Shown: positions 1 through 12,515, numbered from the stretch's first letter. The stretch: 64,000 nt of DNA from Chrysoperla carnea (GCF_905475395.1 NC_058341.1:33123501-33187500); one strand, 5' to 3'. The notes: generated from the letters alone by a model not told the origin. Translations and numbers: made by a program.

Positions 1-394
1 CCGTATACCTTCTCACATCTGTTCCAAGTAATTATTTTCCTAACTACTTGTATAAAGTAAAAATCTCGCGAAATTACATACAAGTATCTGTTCTTTTTCT
101 CAAATTTCTAAGCTGCTTTCCAAATTCTAACTATATTACTAAAGGTCTTACTTAGATTTTATAAATTTTCTTGAGTTTTATTGAGTTCAGCTTTTATTTC
201 TAGGATGTTTCTTTTTTATTATTAGTTGAGCAACACGTTTCACTTAATAAATCTGCTTAAATCTTCTTCACCCATTTGGCATGTATAATTCTGATTATCT
301 GATAAGCTCGATTTTTTCATCACATATTTATTTCATGAACCTTAAGTGTAATCAGAATAAGTTTAGACGAATGAGGTTTATTTATTTATTTTTT
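1..394. other. AT-rich, no feature seen
   Basis: AT-rich non-coding sequence. No long reading frame, splice-linked exon series, RNA gene or clear repeat boundary is visible. Confidence 0.5.
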
Positions 395-664
395 TTAACC
401 AACTTCAAACAAAAAAGGAGGAGCGTATCAATTCGACTGTATTATTTTTAATGTGTGATAACTTTCGACTGGATGAACCGATTTTGATATATTTGAAAGC
501 TGGTGCTTCCTATGTGGTCCCATTTCATTTTGGACTAGTTCTAATAACGGCATCCATGAAAAAATCATAAAAGTCTTAAATTTGCGTTAAGTATGCACGA
601 CTAGAGGACGAATATCTCAATATCACGCCAACCGATTTGGATGAAACTTTAAAAAAAATGAAAA
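395..664 (+). mobile_element. RTE-like retroposon fragment
   Basis: It begins with 'accaacttcaaac' and an A-rich 'aaaaaaggaggag' motif. It then has the phrases 'ctggatgaaccgattttg' and 'gaaagctggtgcttcc'. I recognise this run of phrases as a very common insect interspersed repeat, usually attributed to RTE-type retroposon tails. No coding domain is left. The family name is from memory and the boundaries are approximate. Confidence 0.5.
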
Positions 665-904
665 ACCGACTTCAAAAGAAAAACTTTAAAAAGTAAAAAA
701 ATAACAATAATAAAATGTAGTTAAAATTATTTCTGTTTTTGGAGTCGGTGTGAGCCAAGCTAATGTAGCAAACTTTTCCGTCAGAGTTGTTTTCTTGCCT
801 AATACCGACTCCAAAAATAACAAAAATATTATATTATCGTTATTTTTTCACGTTTTAGTGCATATTAATTTGTTTTGGAAAAGTTTTTTCTTTTGAAGTC
901 AGAT
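665..904. repeat. Nested inverted repeat (MITE-like)
   Basis: The outer arms pair 'accgacttcaaaagaaaaac' (665-684) with its near-exact reverse complement ending at 904. An inner pair matches 'tttttggagtcggt' (736-749) exactly against 804-817. Both arms carry the same GTCGGT/ACCGAC core, so the unit is a hairpin inside a hairpin. No coding capacity is seen; a non-autonomous DNA element is likely. Confidence 0.5.
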
Positions 905-1589
905 ATGAAGTTAAAATAGATGTTAAAGCAAAGTCTACATTTTGTTCACAAAATAAAAAAAACCATAGATTTAAAACATTATATTTAAATATTAAAGAAA
1001 TTTATTTTCAGAGAGTCAATTTATAATAATAAAATTGAAACATTCTTTAAAAGTTACCACCAATATTTTGACGTTTACACTTAAAGATCAAATGAATAAT
1101 GTCCCTGAAGCCACTCTTTTATTTGCTGTTAGGTTAACCAAATTTTTCATTTTGTGATTCTTTGTAGTCAAGTATTAAAGTCTTTATATTAAAACCACAT
1201 AACATGATGTTAATAATATACGCACAAATGATTACATTATCTGTTGAAGTATATAAAGTATAACCGTAACTGGTTAAGATCAAAAACAAACACAATAATA
1301 TTAATGCTATATAATCATTTCTAAGTAATACCATCATGAAAATATTTTTAGAACAGGCATGTATTGCAGGTGTATATAAAAATTTTATTTTTACAGAATG
1401 TTTTATGAACGACGTTCACGTTACGGCGTTTTTGTGACAGTGTTTTTAAACCAAAAAGTGCAACAAATAAAATAAAGAACGAAAATTAAAAGCTCGTTAT
1501 GATTTTACTTGTCATAACAATTTAAGATGAAAATATTTTCTTGTTTTCATACTTTTAGTTCTGTAATTCTCGAGGTTTTATTTTTCGAA
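905..1589. other. No supported gene; one hydrophobic minus-strand ORF
   Basis: AT-rich. The only notable reading frame is on the minus strand at 1134-1337 (67 codons, ATG start). It encodes two hydrophobic stretches followed by a charged tail. It has no recognised motif, no linked exon and no clear promoter. In sequence this AT-rich, hydrophobic ORFs of this size arise by chance, so it is not called as a gene. Confidence 0.3.
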
Positions 1590-1840
1590 CTTTATTTTAT
1601 TTCAAACATTTTTGGGTCATAAATATCTTTATATATTTCTTGTGTGCGTGTGTATGTAATTGAACTCCTCCTAGACGGCTGAACCGATTTTGATGAAATT
1701 TTTTGTGTGAGTTCAAGGGGATTCGAGGATGGTTTAGATTTACAATTTGGTCCAGTACAACTGTTTTTGAGGGCTCCGTACCAAAAAAATGAAATTTCAT
1801 TAAATGGTGGGAGCGCATATAAATCATATCACATTATGTA
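1590..1840 (-). mobile_element. Retroposon tail fragment
   Basis: Contains 'gacggctgaaccgatttt' followed by 'gatgaaattttttgtgtg', and later 'agggctccgtacc'. These phrases recur in insect RTE-type tails and resemble the tails at 11.6, 17.6, 22 and 39 kb in this window. There is no intact coding domain. Orientation is inferred from the other copies. Confidence 0.4.
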
Positions 1841-1892
1841 TACTATGTATTTTTAATAGTATTCAGGTATTGTCAATAGGCATTTATTAGAG

Positions 1893-2078
1893 CCATATGC
1901 GAGCGCAGCGAGCTCTACTATCAAAGGTCAGGCCAAAGGTCGAAGGTCAGGCCAGTACAATAAATAGGAGTTAAATTGGGGTTTAGCGGGATAGGTTTAG
2001 CGGACAGGCTAAACGTAGTATAGGTATTCATGAATTGGAGTTACGTTTTTACGGGACAACGTCCGTCGGGGCCGCTAG
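1893..2078 (+). mobile_element. Helitron-like 3' end
   Basis: A locally GC-rich block ('gcgagcgcagcgagc' at the start) ends in 'gggacaacgtccgtcgg' followed by CTAG and a host T. The GGAC/GTCC pair forms a short hairpin just before CTAG. A subterminal hairpin plus a CTRR end is the usual Helitron 3' terminus. The 5' end was not located, and there is no Rep/helicase coding. An AT microsatellite follows directly. Confidence 0.4.

Positions 2079-2083
<5 letters not shown>

Positions 2084-2115
<32 letters not shown>
2084..2115. repeat. (TA)n microsatellite
   Basis: About 15 uninterrupted TA units directly after the Helitron-like terminus. Confidence 0.9.
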
Positions 2116-2121
<6 letters not shown>

Positions 2122-2758
2122 CCTCTGGAGGTTTCCGTATTTGATTTAATGAGACGGCACATAGACAATTTCAATTTGTTAAGCAATTGCTGATTTTCCG
2201 ATGCAATAATGTGTAGGGTAGGAATACTCCTTTTTTATAATGCTATATACTTATGCACGAAATACATGAAACGATGGCCATTTTTTAGATCTCAGCACTT
2301 AAAGAGTCGGCAAATACTTGATATTATATACATGGATTCATTCTCTCATTCTTTGTCTTCCTTTGACACTGCCGGTATGTAATTTCGTTATGTAATTTTG
2401 TTTCGGGTGTTTTGTGCACTCAACAAAAGTAAGAGAAAATTGTTACCTACTGTATTTGATGTAAGATACTTCTATTTGATTTCACAGTTCACTTACGATT
2501 TAACTTTTTGTAATATAAAATGTTAATTTTATCAAAACACAAATACAGAATCGTGGGACAACAAAATTTAAAAAAAAGAATCCATCGGAAATCATATTGT
2601 AAATATTCTATTCAAGAAACGATATGTCACTCATTATGTAAGTAAATATTTAATCCATTTTCAAGATAGAAGTAGGATAACACATTCTTTGTCACTGAAA
2701 GATATACTTTAAGTATGGACGAAAGCAAAGCTTTCGCAGTTAATCCAAAGTAATGGGG
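2116..2758. other. No feature seen
   Basis: AT-rich sequence without a supportable gene or bounded repeat. Confidence 0.4.
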
Positions 2759-3225
2759 TATACCATGTATAGACAGTGTTGATTACTCTGTCACATTACA
2801 CAGACATACATGTCACATATTTATAACTGATATTCCCATACAATACATACTATACAATTTTTTATTTTTTATAAGGAAAATTTTTTACATGTAAACTATT
2901 GTTCTATTACTAACGGTTTACAAGATGGGTCCTCATACGGACCTCAAACCCAATTGACCTATGTTGCTCATTTACAAACTCGACCTCACTTTTTACGTCC
3001 TAATCACGCTATAAAATTTCAGCTTGATATCTCTCTTCGTTTTTGAGTTATTATGATGACAGGATGACAGACGGACAGACGGACAAATGACAGACAGACA
3101 GACAACTGGAAATGGATTATTTAGGTGATTTTATGAAAACCTATACCAATTTGTTTATTTGGTCATAGCATCAATATTTTTAAGCGTTACAAACTTGGGA
3201 CTAAACTTAGTATACCTTAGTATAT
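2759..3225 (-). mobile_element. TATACC-ended non-autonomous repeat, copy 1
   Basis: Inverted copy of the repeat found in plus orientation at 12516-13010 and 29229-29767. It opens with 'ataccatgtata'. It shares the unit with 'aacccaattgacctatg', the GACAGACGGACAGACGG minisatellite near 3065 and the segment 'agcatcaatatttttaagcg'. No ORF is present. The right terminus is less clear than in the other copies. Confidence 0.6.
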
Positions 3226-3234
3226 CTATAAATA

Positions 3235-3652
3235 TATAGGAGACTTTCTATAGATATAGATAGTCACTCATCACGATATCTCTGGAACTATAAGACCTAG
3301 AGACTTGAAATTTGGCAGGAATATTCCTTTTGCCAAGTAGAGGTCAGCTAAGAACGGATTTTACGAAATTCCACCCACAAGGGGGGTTGCGGGGGTGTTC
3401 ATGAATAAAAAATTCATATTTTTCAATTATGACTTTTAATAGTTCAAAACTTGGTCAGAATGTTTTAAATTACATTTAGAAATTTTTTTAACCTTCGGAG
3501 GGTAGAAAGGTGTAGCGACAAAGTGGGTAAGTGGGGTATCAAATAAAAGAGCATGACGTGTACATTACAAAACTGTTATCCAACGCAAGGAAATGTGGAG
3601 GGAGGGGTGCAAGTGGGGATGTTGCCCAGCAAAGCGGGTAGTTCCCAGCTAG
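3235..3652 (+). mobile_element. Helitron-like 3' segment
   Basis: The segment starts around 'gatatctctggaactataag' and ends 'agcaaagcgggtagttccc' then 'agCTAG|T'. The end shows the Helitron pattern: a GC-rich stem-like tail, CTAG terminus and host T. The internal text is of a kind I know from dispersed insect elements. No coding; the 5' end is not defined. Confidence 0.5.
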
Positions 3653-3659
3653 TTTCATA

Positions 3660-4710
3660 TATATGGTATAAAAAGGTACCTATAGCATTCCATTCTACGC
3701 TATCTGCACCATGTAAATTAATTTTGATCATGATAGTACACATTTTACATGAAATAAAATGTAAATAAAATTAATTTATTGTAAGTATGTGAAATACATC
3801 ACATATCTACAGATATGCGTAGTGCTCACTCCTTCATATAAATATTTATTTTAACATATATAAGACATTCGTATGTGAGTTATATTATTTATAAATTCAA
3901 CATATATTTTGCTCTAAAATTATATATTCAAGTTCAAAAGATTTTTATTTACCATTAAATCGTTTATTATATACTTTTTTAACACACTGGAAATATTTAT
4001 TTTTAATAATTATTGGAGAACTTTGTGTGTGGTAGAGATATACGGTATGGTCTAACAGCTAGACTTCATGAAATGGTATATAACGTTAATGAAAGGATAT
4101 TTTTCAATGTAGGGAATGTAGGGTTATGCAGAAAGCATCCTTTTCTAATAAACTGCTGAGCAGATTTTATTGAAACATAAAATTACCCGAAAAAAAAAAT
4201 TAATTTAATTAATTAAATTTATTTATAATAAATCAATTTAATCTCTTGAGTGATACACCAATAATTAAAATTATTTTTTATTCTAATAAAATTACCTTTC
4301 AAACAAACAAAAAATAAATAACGGTTTTGCCGTTTAGAAGCTACAATGGCACAAACGAATCGATCAGACGTGATTTTGTTCGGCTGTTTAGATTTTAATT
4401 TATGAGTTATAATAGAAATAAACTAATATTATTTGTATGCTTGTTATTGTGTTTTATGGAATTTTAAATTCTGTGGCAGTCTTCTTTTGTAATAATCATA
4501 TTTTACAAAAGCCCAAAATTTTTTTTTGAAACTAGTTTATAGTTATCTTGACTAAGCTTAAACTACGGACATCAGAATCAACATGTTCTGACTTATCGGT
4601 GCATTTTGACGTATCGAACCAGGTAGAACCAGTAACTTATTGAGTATCTTGAATAAAGTAATCTAGTTAAAGAATTTTACTTGTGTGTACCACAAATTGA
4701 ATGCATTTTT
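3660..4710. other. No feature seen
   Basis: AT-rich non-coding sequence with short A/T runs around 4190. No gene or bounded repeat is recognised. Confidence 0.4.
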
Positions 4711-4772
4711 TACAGGGTGTGGTATATGTATTATCAACTAATTAATCTTGTTAATAATACACATACCACACT
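4711..4772. repeat. Small palindrome, CAGGGTGTGG type
   Basis: 22-bp arms 4717-4738 and 4750-4771 pair with about two mismatches around an 11-nt loop. The left end carries 'tacagggtgtgg', the same CAGGGT-type opening as other MITE ends here. Confidence 0.55.
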
Positions 4773-4895
4773 ATAGTTACATTGACATTGAATCTATGTG
4801 CTAGAACGACCTTAAACCTTCAAACTGTAGGTATTGTAGGTATATTTATTACATATCTTAACTGTCCTTGAATCCTAATAGTTCTGCTTATGACT

Positions 4896-5174
4896 TATAC
4901 AGGGTCCGTCACCATATGTGGTACATTGAGTATTTTAAGGCGGTATCAATTTAATTTAATTTAGTATTTCATTGGATATATATATATATAGATAGATATG
5001 GACACACACACAATATTTTTTATTTTTAAGTAGTGGGAGATTTTGGTACATAACAAAAAATAATAGTTTTTATTTTTTGTTATGTACCAAAATCTCCCAC
5101 TACTTATTATTTAAATTAAATTGATACCGCCTTAAAATACTCAATGTACCACATATGGTGACGGACCCTGTATA
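4896..5174. mobile_element. Palindromic MITE, CAGGGTCCGTC ends
   Basis: Terminal inverted repeats of about 64 bp (4896-4959 and 5111-5174) match perfectly by eye. An inner pair (about 5020-5056 and 5067-5104, containing 'agtagtgggagattttgg') also folds back. The left arm has about 55 extra bases of AT and CA microsatellite between the two paired blocks, absent from the right arm. TA dinucleotides flank CAGGG...CCCTG, which fits a Tc1/mariner-type MITE. Non-coding. Confidence 0.8.
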
Positions 5175-5748
5175 GTCTAGTATATTATGATTCTGATTTA
5201 AAATGCGCTGTAGCCTTTAGAAATCCCTCTTTCCTCAAAAATACCTACAAAAATTTCATTTGAAAATGTTTCTAAAGAGGTGACAACTTACGTGATTTCA
5301 ATAATTACAATAAAAACCAAGTTTATACCTTATGATTCATTTTTATGTAACTAATAAATTATTTATTAATAATCCTTTAAAATAAACATTTATCACCTAC
5401 AAACATTTGAATGATTAGATATTTCACATTTAATCTATACATAATCTCTTGTATTAAAGATCAATCATTACATTAAAGTGTATTTAAATTAAAAATAAAT
5501 AGGTGATTATCACTAGAGAAGAAATTAATATGATATGATTCCCTTAATGAATGTTTAATAACACGTAAGCAAGCAAAAGAAAGCTTGTATACAAAGTTAT
5601 TAATTTAAATAAATAGATATTCACATTTAACTTTAACCTTTTGAAACATGGAAATGATTTCACAGTTCTTGACTAATTTCGCCGAATATTCATCGTTCGA
5701 GGGTGGGCTATTTTAATTTATACAGCAAAATATTTCGTTTTGTACTTA
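5175..5748. other. No feature seen
   Basis: AT-rich, no supportable gene. Confidence 0.4.
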
Positions 5749-6340
5749 CCCAATCAAAAAGTAACCTAAACAAAAGTTAAAGAGTTTGATGGGGGACATC
5801 ATCTTCTGACATCAGATTGGACCTAGTTCTTCGGGTTTCTTTAAAAGCCGATTTAGATCCTAAACGGTAAGAGATAGAATAACACTTTAAATTAGAAAGT
5901 TGATCACCATAAAAAACTACCAATTTTTTTTAAAACTTTTTTTCGAAAAACGTTGGCTTTCGGAGAGCATAGGACTTATAAATATGTAGTTATTGCATTT
6001 AATCGAAAGAATATACGCTTAAAGTTCATCGATAATTTTAGATCAAAGTCATAAACACATGCGAATGTCCTCTATAGCCCTTGACAACTTTTGGCTAACT
6101 AAAGCATTTTTCTCAAGTTAGTGTGGTTTTTTTTTTATGAGGATCTACTTTCTAAATTAAAGTGTTGTTCTATCTTTTGCCGTTTACGATCTAAAATGTT
6201 TTAAAATAAACCCGAAGAAATAAGTCCAATCTGATGTCCCCCATCAATCTCTGCAACTTTTGTTTAAGTCATTTTTTGATTGGCTAACTTCAAATCGAGA
6301 TATTAACGCATAAAGATTAAAATGGTCCGTCCTGTATAAG
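5749..6340. mobile_element. Diverged foldback element
   Basis: The left arm from 5749 ('ccaatcaaaaag') and the right arm ending at 6282 ('tttttgattgg') are imperfect reverse complements for at least 180 bp. Both contain the blocks 'gatgggggacatca' and 'tcttcgggttt'. The right side continues to 'ggtccgtcctgtata' at 6340, a CAGGA-type end that is only partly kept on the left. Many differences between the arms indicate an old copy. Confidence 0.6.
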
Positions 6341-6673
6341 TAAACTACCATTATTTTTCATGAATATAGATAATTTTTGTTCACTTATTTGTAATTAAGA
6401 TAAATATAATATAATATTTCCATTTACTCTCTATTTACAAAATGGAAAATGGCGCATGTTCTTTGATAGATAAATTAACCAAACCTATTTTACTTACTTG
6501 TTGCATTAAATAAATAACTTGTAATGTTCATAAAAATCCAATATCCGATAAATAAAATCAAACTTATAATATAAAAAAGTTGAAAATATTCTTACATAAA
6601 TCTTCAATTGTTTACGTCTGAAGTGCAATTCATTTTATCAATAATTTTTTCTTAAAGGATTATTGATTTGCTT

Positions 6674-6681
6674 TATAAATA
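6674..6681 (+). promoter_or_regulatory. Candidate TATA box of the JHBP-like gene
   Basis: TATAAATA lies about 76 bases upstream of the start codon at 6757. That would allow a start site near 6705 and a short 5' leader. In AT-rich DNA such matches are frequent. Confidence 0.3.
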
Positions 6682-6756
6682 AAATATGATTTACAAAAAT
6701 GTAAGTTATTTATGTGTATTGTGTTAGGACAGTTGAAAAATTTAAATATTATAACA

Positions 6757-8568
6757 ATGAAAATTTTGGTTATTTTAAGTTTGTGCTTATGTTTATTTTT
6801 AAACATAGCGTCTACTAGATTTGGTAAGTTGAACTGCATCCCCATCACTTTACTTCTAGATAACTCATTTTTTATCTCATTTTATTGGCGATTAATGTTA
6901 TTTATAGAATAATTCACTCGATTGCATTAGAGTAAGGATCGATGGCGTAATTTGATTTTTTATCTTTGTCCCACTATATACCCAAAACTTCTTTCTGGAA
7001 CGGTCTTTGTCGATGTTTTTTTATAAATAAATAGTAATACACGCACAATCGACCGGAATTTAAGTTATCTAATTTTTTAGTCTTATTTTCGTTGATATAA
7101 GTATACTTATACTTATATGAGAACAACTACCAGAGTAATGACTTTTGACATCCATTTTTGGTTTTTTTTTTTGGTTCTTTCAAATTCTTTACACTCGGAA
7201 TAGGTTTCTTTCTTACAACTTTTTTTTAAATAAAGTACACGTGAATATAATTGTAATGAAGTTGAATAAAAAAAGTAATACAGGTAATTATTTTTTAGTT
7301 AATGAGTACTCAGCACTTGACGATAAAATCATACGAATTTTGGATAAATATCGAAATGAATTAGCTGACGGTAAATGGATTTTCCCACCTTTAGATCCCT
7401 TTGTTGTTCCTGCATTTAATGTATCGTATGAAAATAAAATCGCCAAGTAAGTATCTAATTTCAACAATCGTTATACATAACGAAAACTAAATTAATAAAT
7501 CAAATAATGGGTACCTACTAAAACCGATAAATTTTTTTAATTAAGTGCCCAATAACATTTTTAATTTTTTAAGAATTTTTTAACAAATAAATTCAATATT
7601 TGTAGAGTTGATGGAATATCGAAAGCCTTAAATGCTTCCGGAATTATAGGCTATGAAGATCATGTAGTGGAAACTACCTTAGATGGGGATTTTAGTGTTT
7701 ATGTAAATGAACCGTTGGTAAAAGTAATAGGTGAATATAAATCTGAAGGTAAACTGGCATCAGCCATTCCAGTCAATGGTGAAGGATCTTATACGTACGT
7801 AACAATTGATTGATTTTCTAAATTTATCGATTTCGGTGTAAATGAAAGTAAATTTAGAGATTTTTATGATTGATTTTTTAGATGTGATGTTAAAAATTTA
7901 CAAATAACAGTATATGGTAAACTTAGTGAAAACAAAGATGAAACATTGTATTTAGAAAGATTAAATGTTACTCTTCATGTAGAGGAAATTAAGGTAAGCT
8001 ATAAATTATCTATTTTCGGCAGTCATTTACTTATTTCAAGTATTAACACTGAACGCACTGTTTATGAGCAAATATAATTCATTGACTTATGCTACTAGCT
8101 ACGCTATCAGCTAGAAATAACTTTTTAAAACTTACTGGAACATAATTCTTTAAACTTATATAAATCTTGAATTCGTTTTTCATGAGAGCTCTTGCATTTC
8201 ATCCTAATTCGAAAACACCAAGAATTGCAGTGCGTAATAATTACATTTAAGATCGATTTGACGAGATTTTAGTTCAAAATTATTTTAGTTTGTTTATCAT
8301 TCAATCAATATGAAATAAGGCATCTTTAATAATTTATTTAATAAAATATTTTTCTTTTCAGTTTAAAATCGATGGTTTACAAGGTGGTAAATTGTACAAT
8401 GATATGGTTAGTGCTATTGTAAGCGATGGTGCACCAGCATTTATCAATGCAAATGTTCCATTATTTGATGAATTTGTTGGTACAGCTTTAAAACATTATT
8501 TAAATCCAATTTTCAATGATTACACAGCCGCAGAATTAATAGATTTTATCAATTCAATTGATGCATAA
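6757..8568 (+). CDS. Secreted JHBP/takeout- or group-7-allergen-like protein
   Basis: Five exons: 6757-6823, 7299-7446, 7606-7794, 7882-7993 and 8362-8568. All have GT-AG introns and phases that join into one frame of 240 codons plus TAA. Residues 1-20 are a signal peptide. Near residues 43-60 is an ELADGKWIFPPLDPF motif resembling the 'iPPLDP' block of takeout/JHBP proteins, which carry small hydrophobic ligands in haemolymph (TULIP fold). The length fits that family. The mature part has a single cysteine (C136), so the N-terminal disulphide typical of takeout/JHBP is missing. This favours the insect relatives of mite group 7 allergen. N-x-S/T sites occur at N63, N81 and N163. An AATAAA follows at 8592. 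Ligand unknown. Confidence 0.8.
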
Positions 8569-8591
8569 ATAACTGTTATCAATCGATAAAA

Positions 8592-8597
8592 AATAAA
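8592..8597 (+). terminator. Polyadenylation signal of the JHBP-like gene
   Basis: AATAAA 24 bases after the TAA stop of the five-exon gene. Confidence 0.6.
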
Positions 8598-8599
8598 CA

Positions 8600-11500
8600 A
8601 AATGCTTTATATTGTGTTTTTATTTACATGAAATAAATACCATTTGACAATTTTGCATGTCTTCCATTATAATGTGGACAATTGTTACAAAGATATATTT
8701 TCGATATACGTCTGGAATTGCTTCAAAAAAAAACTTGTAGGACAAGCTTTTAGATCGTATCTCAAATATCACCCACATGATACTTAAATGAACACGATTT
8801 TTATATTTCTTGTTTAAAAATTGCCTCGTATAAAAATCTTTCAAGAGCCGAAAACAAACAAAGAAATTTTTCTATAACCCTCATTTTTTCATGGTAACCC
8901 AATAAAATAATTTAAAAAATACTTTTGACGATTTGACCAATTGATTACAATTTGGACAAAAACTGTAGATGAAACATCCTTGCCAATAAAATATTATGTA
9001 AGATAAATCCATGGAAAACAAAGATTCTGTAAAAAAAATATAGGTAGATTATATATTCAATCGTTTGATTTTTTTTTTTTATAAATTTAATTTAATTTTA
9101 AATATAACTGTCAAAACCAAAACTGTTTTTTGTTCCCTGTGCTTGAAATATAAAAGTAATACGTTTTGATCGGATAAATAGATTTATTCAAAAATTAATT
9201 TAAAAATACATTATAATAATACGAAACAAAAAGTATATATATTTTATTTATAACGTTTCTCCTTTCGATATTATTTATAAAAAAATATCATGAATCGTAT
9301 TTTTTCGTTCAGAAAGAGAGTATGAGATATTTCAAAAAATTCTCGAGGTGCAGAGTTCCATCACTAAGGTCCAATTTCCCTTCTCTCCATTATATAATTC
9401 ATTTAATGTTTGTTTTTTAAATGATTTTACAATGTATGTATGTATGTTACTATGTTTGTTCAGGTGGAACCTTGTAAATCAATTTTGAAACAGTTATTCT
9501 CAATCGATTGAATTGAAATTTTGTATATATGTTTATTTTGGATGACAGGACCTGATTATCTTTCACCATATTTCCTATACAAACCTTTTTTTAAGCTTAA
9601 ATTAAAAATTTTGAAAAAAGACTTTTGAAAGGACGGATTTTTCTTTTCTCAATTTAAAATTCCAAGAATGAATAAAGTTTGTCTTTTAAATGGCATTTTT
9701 TATTTAAATTTTTATCATATTTTTTAATACATGAAATATTTATATAATATGATTGGAAGAAGATCCGGGCTGTCGACATTACCAAAAGGCACGTCTTCAG
9801 CATTAACTAAATAAACTTAACTCAATTCAGAAAAATGCGCGAATCCTTAACAACACCCGTTAAAAACACTTCATTGTTATTGATCCAAACTGCTTACCAA
9901 TTTTCATAGCCTCTAGCTTCTTAAAAAGCGTTTTGCCTTGGGAGTTCCCTCCAAATTTCTAAAATCAGCTGCACCTTTATAATTTATTAAATAAACCTAC
10001 CTACCGAATTTCCGCTCATTTGAATAAAAAGGGCTCAATTCTCGCTGGAAACATGTATCAGACATCCCCAGAACTCCAAAAATTATGTTCTATTGATTAT
10101 GAAACGTATGTGTAATACATCACAACCCGTTCCCTGTTGGTCTTCGTTACAGTGCATAAGTCTAAATTTTCAAAAGAGAAGAGACAAAAATGCTAAAAAA
10201 TCGAGCATGATTCATGTACATAATTAAAATAAATTAAATATAGATTAACCAGGGTTAAAAATACTTCAAGACAACGAAATTAATGCCTGGATTGAATAAA
10301 TAAAGTCTTTAGTTCGAAACGAGAATTTTGTTTACTGTTTCTTGGATTAATTATTTCAGAGATATTTGAGCTACCCTCTCTTCTTATCTTGAATTTATTT
10401 ATTTTTTTACATATAATGTTTACTTCTTCATTCTCATTGCAAGCGCAGAAACGTCTTAAAACTTATTTAACTATCCGTCCATATGTTTTCTTTCACATGA
10501 CAGTTTACTCTCGTCGAGTAGATAAGACTATGAACAACTGCTTAAAGATTATTAACAGCTTTTTTCCCAGTTTTAGTAGCGATCTGATCATAGGCTCGAA
10601 GGTGATTAGATTACTCATAGACTTTGTGATGAAGTTTTTATAGTATATAGTTTTACGATAATATTCACTGAGCTGGACTTCGGAACATAATCGTAGGGTG
10701 ATTAAAATATTACAAGCATTATTATATTTTTCGATATTTTCCAGATTTCCCAAATAACCATAGCAAATAAAATAACTCCACGAGCCGTGGCCATTATTTC
10801 CCTTTTAATAATAAGTAATTTGATTTATTTATGAAACTTTCAGTGGCTTCAAGTTAATAAAGAAAGATTTTTATTTCAAGAATAAAATGATTTGATTTTG
10901 CACATAACGCAAAAGTTATGGATGGACTAAGTTAAAACTTCACGAATCAATATACTCATTTTTCATATGTGATTCAATTTCAGATACCATAAAATACAGG
11001 AATTTGAAATGTTTATTCTCCATGTATGAGCAAGTAGTTATTTTATCTACTCAGATTCTAAACGGATATGTTTACCAACATGACTAGAGATGAATGTTGT
11101 CTACTTATGTAAGCACATTTGTAGCACATCATCCAGTTTATTCATATTCTAATATTAAATTTACTATATGCTATTTTGTTGTATGTAAATCGAAACGGAA
11201 TAGGAAAAAAAAATTAAAGATTATGTAAAGATAATCCCAAATAATATGCTGAAATGTTATTGCAAAAAAAGACTAAAACATCAAATCTACCAAGCGTACA
11301 TACATGTTAATAAATTATATTTGTAAGTACCTCGATGTTAGGGTGTCAACAAAATACAAGATTTCAAAAAAATACATTTTTAACACGTTGAAATTAGCTT
11401 CTTGATATGTATATATTCACTATGGATCTATGTAACGAAATCCTTGATTCGTCGGATTGAATTGAAACTTGACACAAAGATCAAAGATCTTCGGGATTAA

Positions 11501-11639
11501 CGATTAAATTCTTAACGATACTAAAAATTCTATGATGGTAGTGGAAGCTCAGATAACATTCCATTATATTAATAAATAAGTAAATTATAAGCAGAAAAAA
11601 ATATAAATTTAATAATAGTTAAAAATATAAACGCTCACT
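8600..11639. other. Intergenic, no supported gene
   Basis: AT-rich. Short phrases such as 'caatcgattgaattgaaatt' (near 9503) and 'tcgtcggattgaattgaaac' (near 11450) look like remnants of dispersed elements, but no boundaries can be set. The overlapping small ORFs at 10389-10753 on both strands show no recognised motif. Confidence 0.4.
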
Positions 11640-11822
11640 TGAAACCTACCTAAGAACACTCTTCATTAAATCTTCAAACGAGACAAAAAAAATCCAAATC
11701 GATTCATCCGTTTATGCGCAACGATGCTGCAGGCAGACAGACAGACACACACACACACACACACGCACACACACACACACACAGCGGTCAAACTTATAAA
11801 ACCCCTTTTTTTAGTTCGGGGA
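11640..11822 (+). mobile_element. RTE-like 3' tail
   Basis: Contains 'gattcatccgtttatgcgca' and 'acgatgctgcaggcagacag', then a CA microsatellite (11745-11782), 'gtcaaacttataaaacccc' and 'ttttttagttcgggg'. The same order occurs in the tails at 17822 and 39182. A 5'-truncated non-LTR retroposon tail is the best reading. Confidence 0.6.
11745..11782. repeat. (AC)n microsatellite
   Basis: About 19 AC units with one G interruption, inside the retroposon tail. Confidence 0.9.
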
Positions 11823-11825
11823 TTA

Positions 11826-12515
11826 TATAACTTGAAAAAACTGACGAACTGAACTAAAAAGTTGAAAATAATTTCTATGTATTCAAAAAAGAGATAGTGA
11901 TTAAACAAAAATATTTTAATCGTTAAAAAGGGTGGGTGAATTTTGAAATATTTTATAATGACTTCACTTTTACCAATATCTGTATATATCTACAGTTTTT
12001 AGTTCAGTTAATTAAAAAAGCATGTTTCGTTAGTTCTTTTTTTAAACTATTATTTATTATATTATTATGCAATGGAAGATTGGTCACTACCCTCTGATCA
12101 AATTCAGCTGAAAATGTACTGCCGCCTCTCGGAATGATTTATAAGACTTTTAATTTAAAAAGACAAAAAAATTGCGAAATTAACGACTTCATTTTTTAAA
12201 TACACTGTCCCACATTTTTATATGATTTTCTACATGTTATTTTGCAGGTAAATAAAAGTGTAAGTGCGTAACACACAACTTGATGATTTATTTTCTTTTA
12301 TTATAAAAAAAAGAGGTTCATGGTAGCAACAGAAAAAAATCTGAGTAATAAAAGAAAAATTTATACGCCTATAAGAAATATTTGTAACGTAAATTAAAAT
12401 TTTGTTACCGAAAAAATAGAATTACTTTATGAAAAGTTATGATTTTCGTGTATATTCTAAAATATTTTTTCACATTGAGTCAATTATTTTCAACTTTATT
12501 AAGTTTTTTATTTTT
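11826..12515. other. No feature seen
   Basis: AT-rich non-coding sequence. Confidence 0.4.

Noticed and set aside
7145..7298. Upstream extension of exon 2 of the JHBP-like gene to an ATG at 7145
   Set aside because: The splice acceptor at 7297-7298 joins in frame to a signal-peptide exon at 6757-6823; the extension is low-complexity intron sequence.
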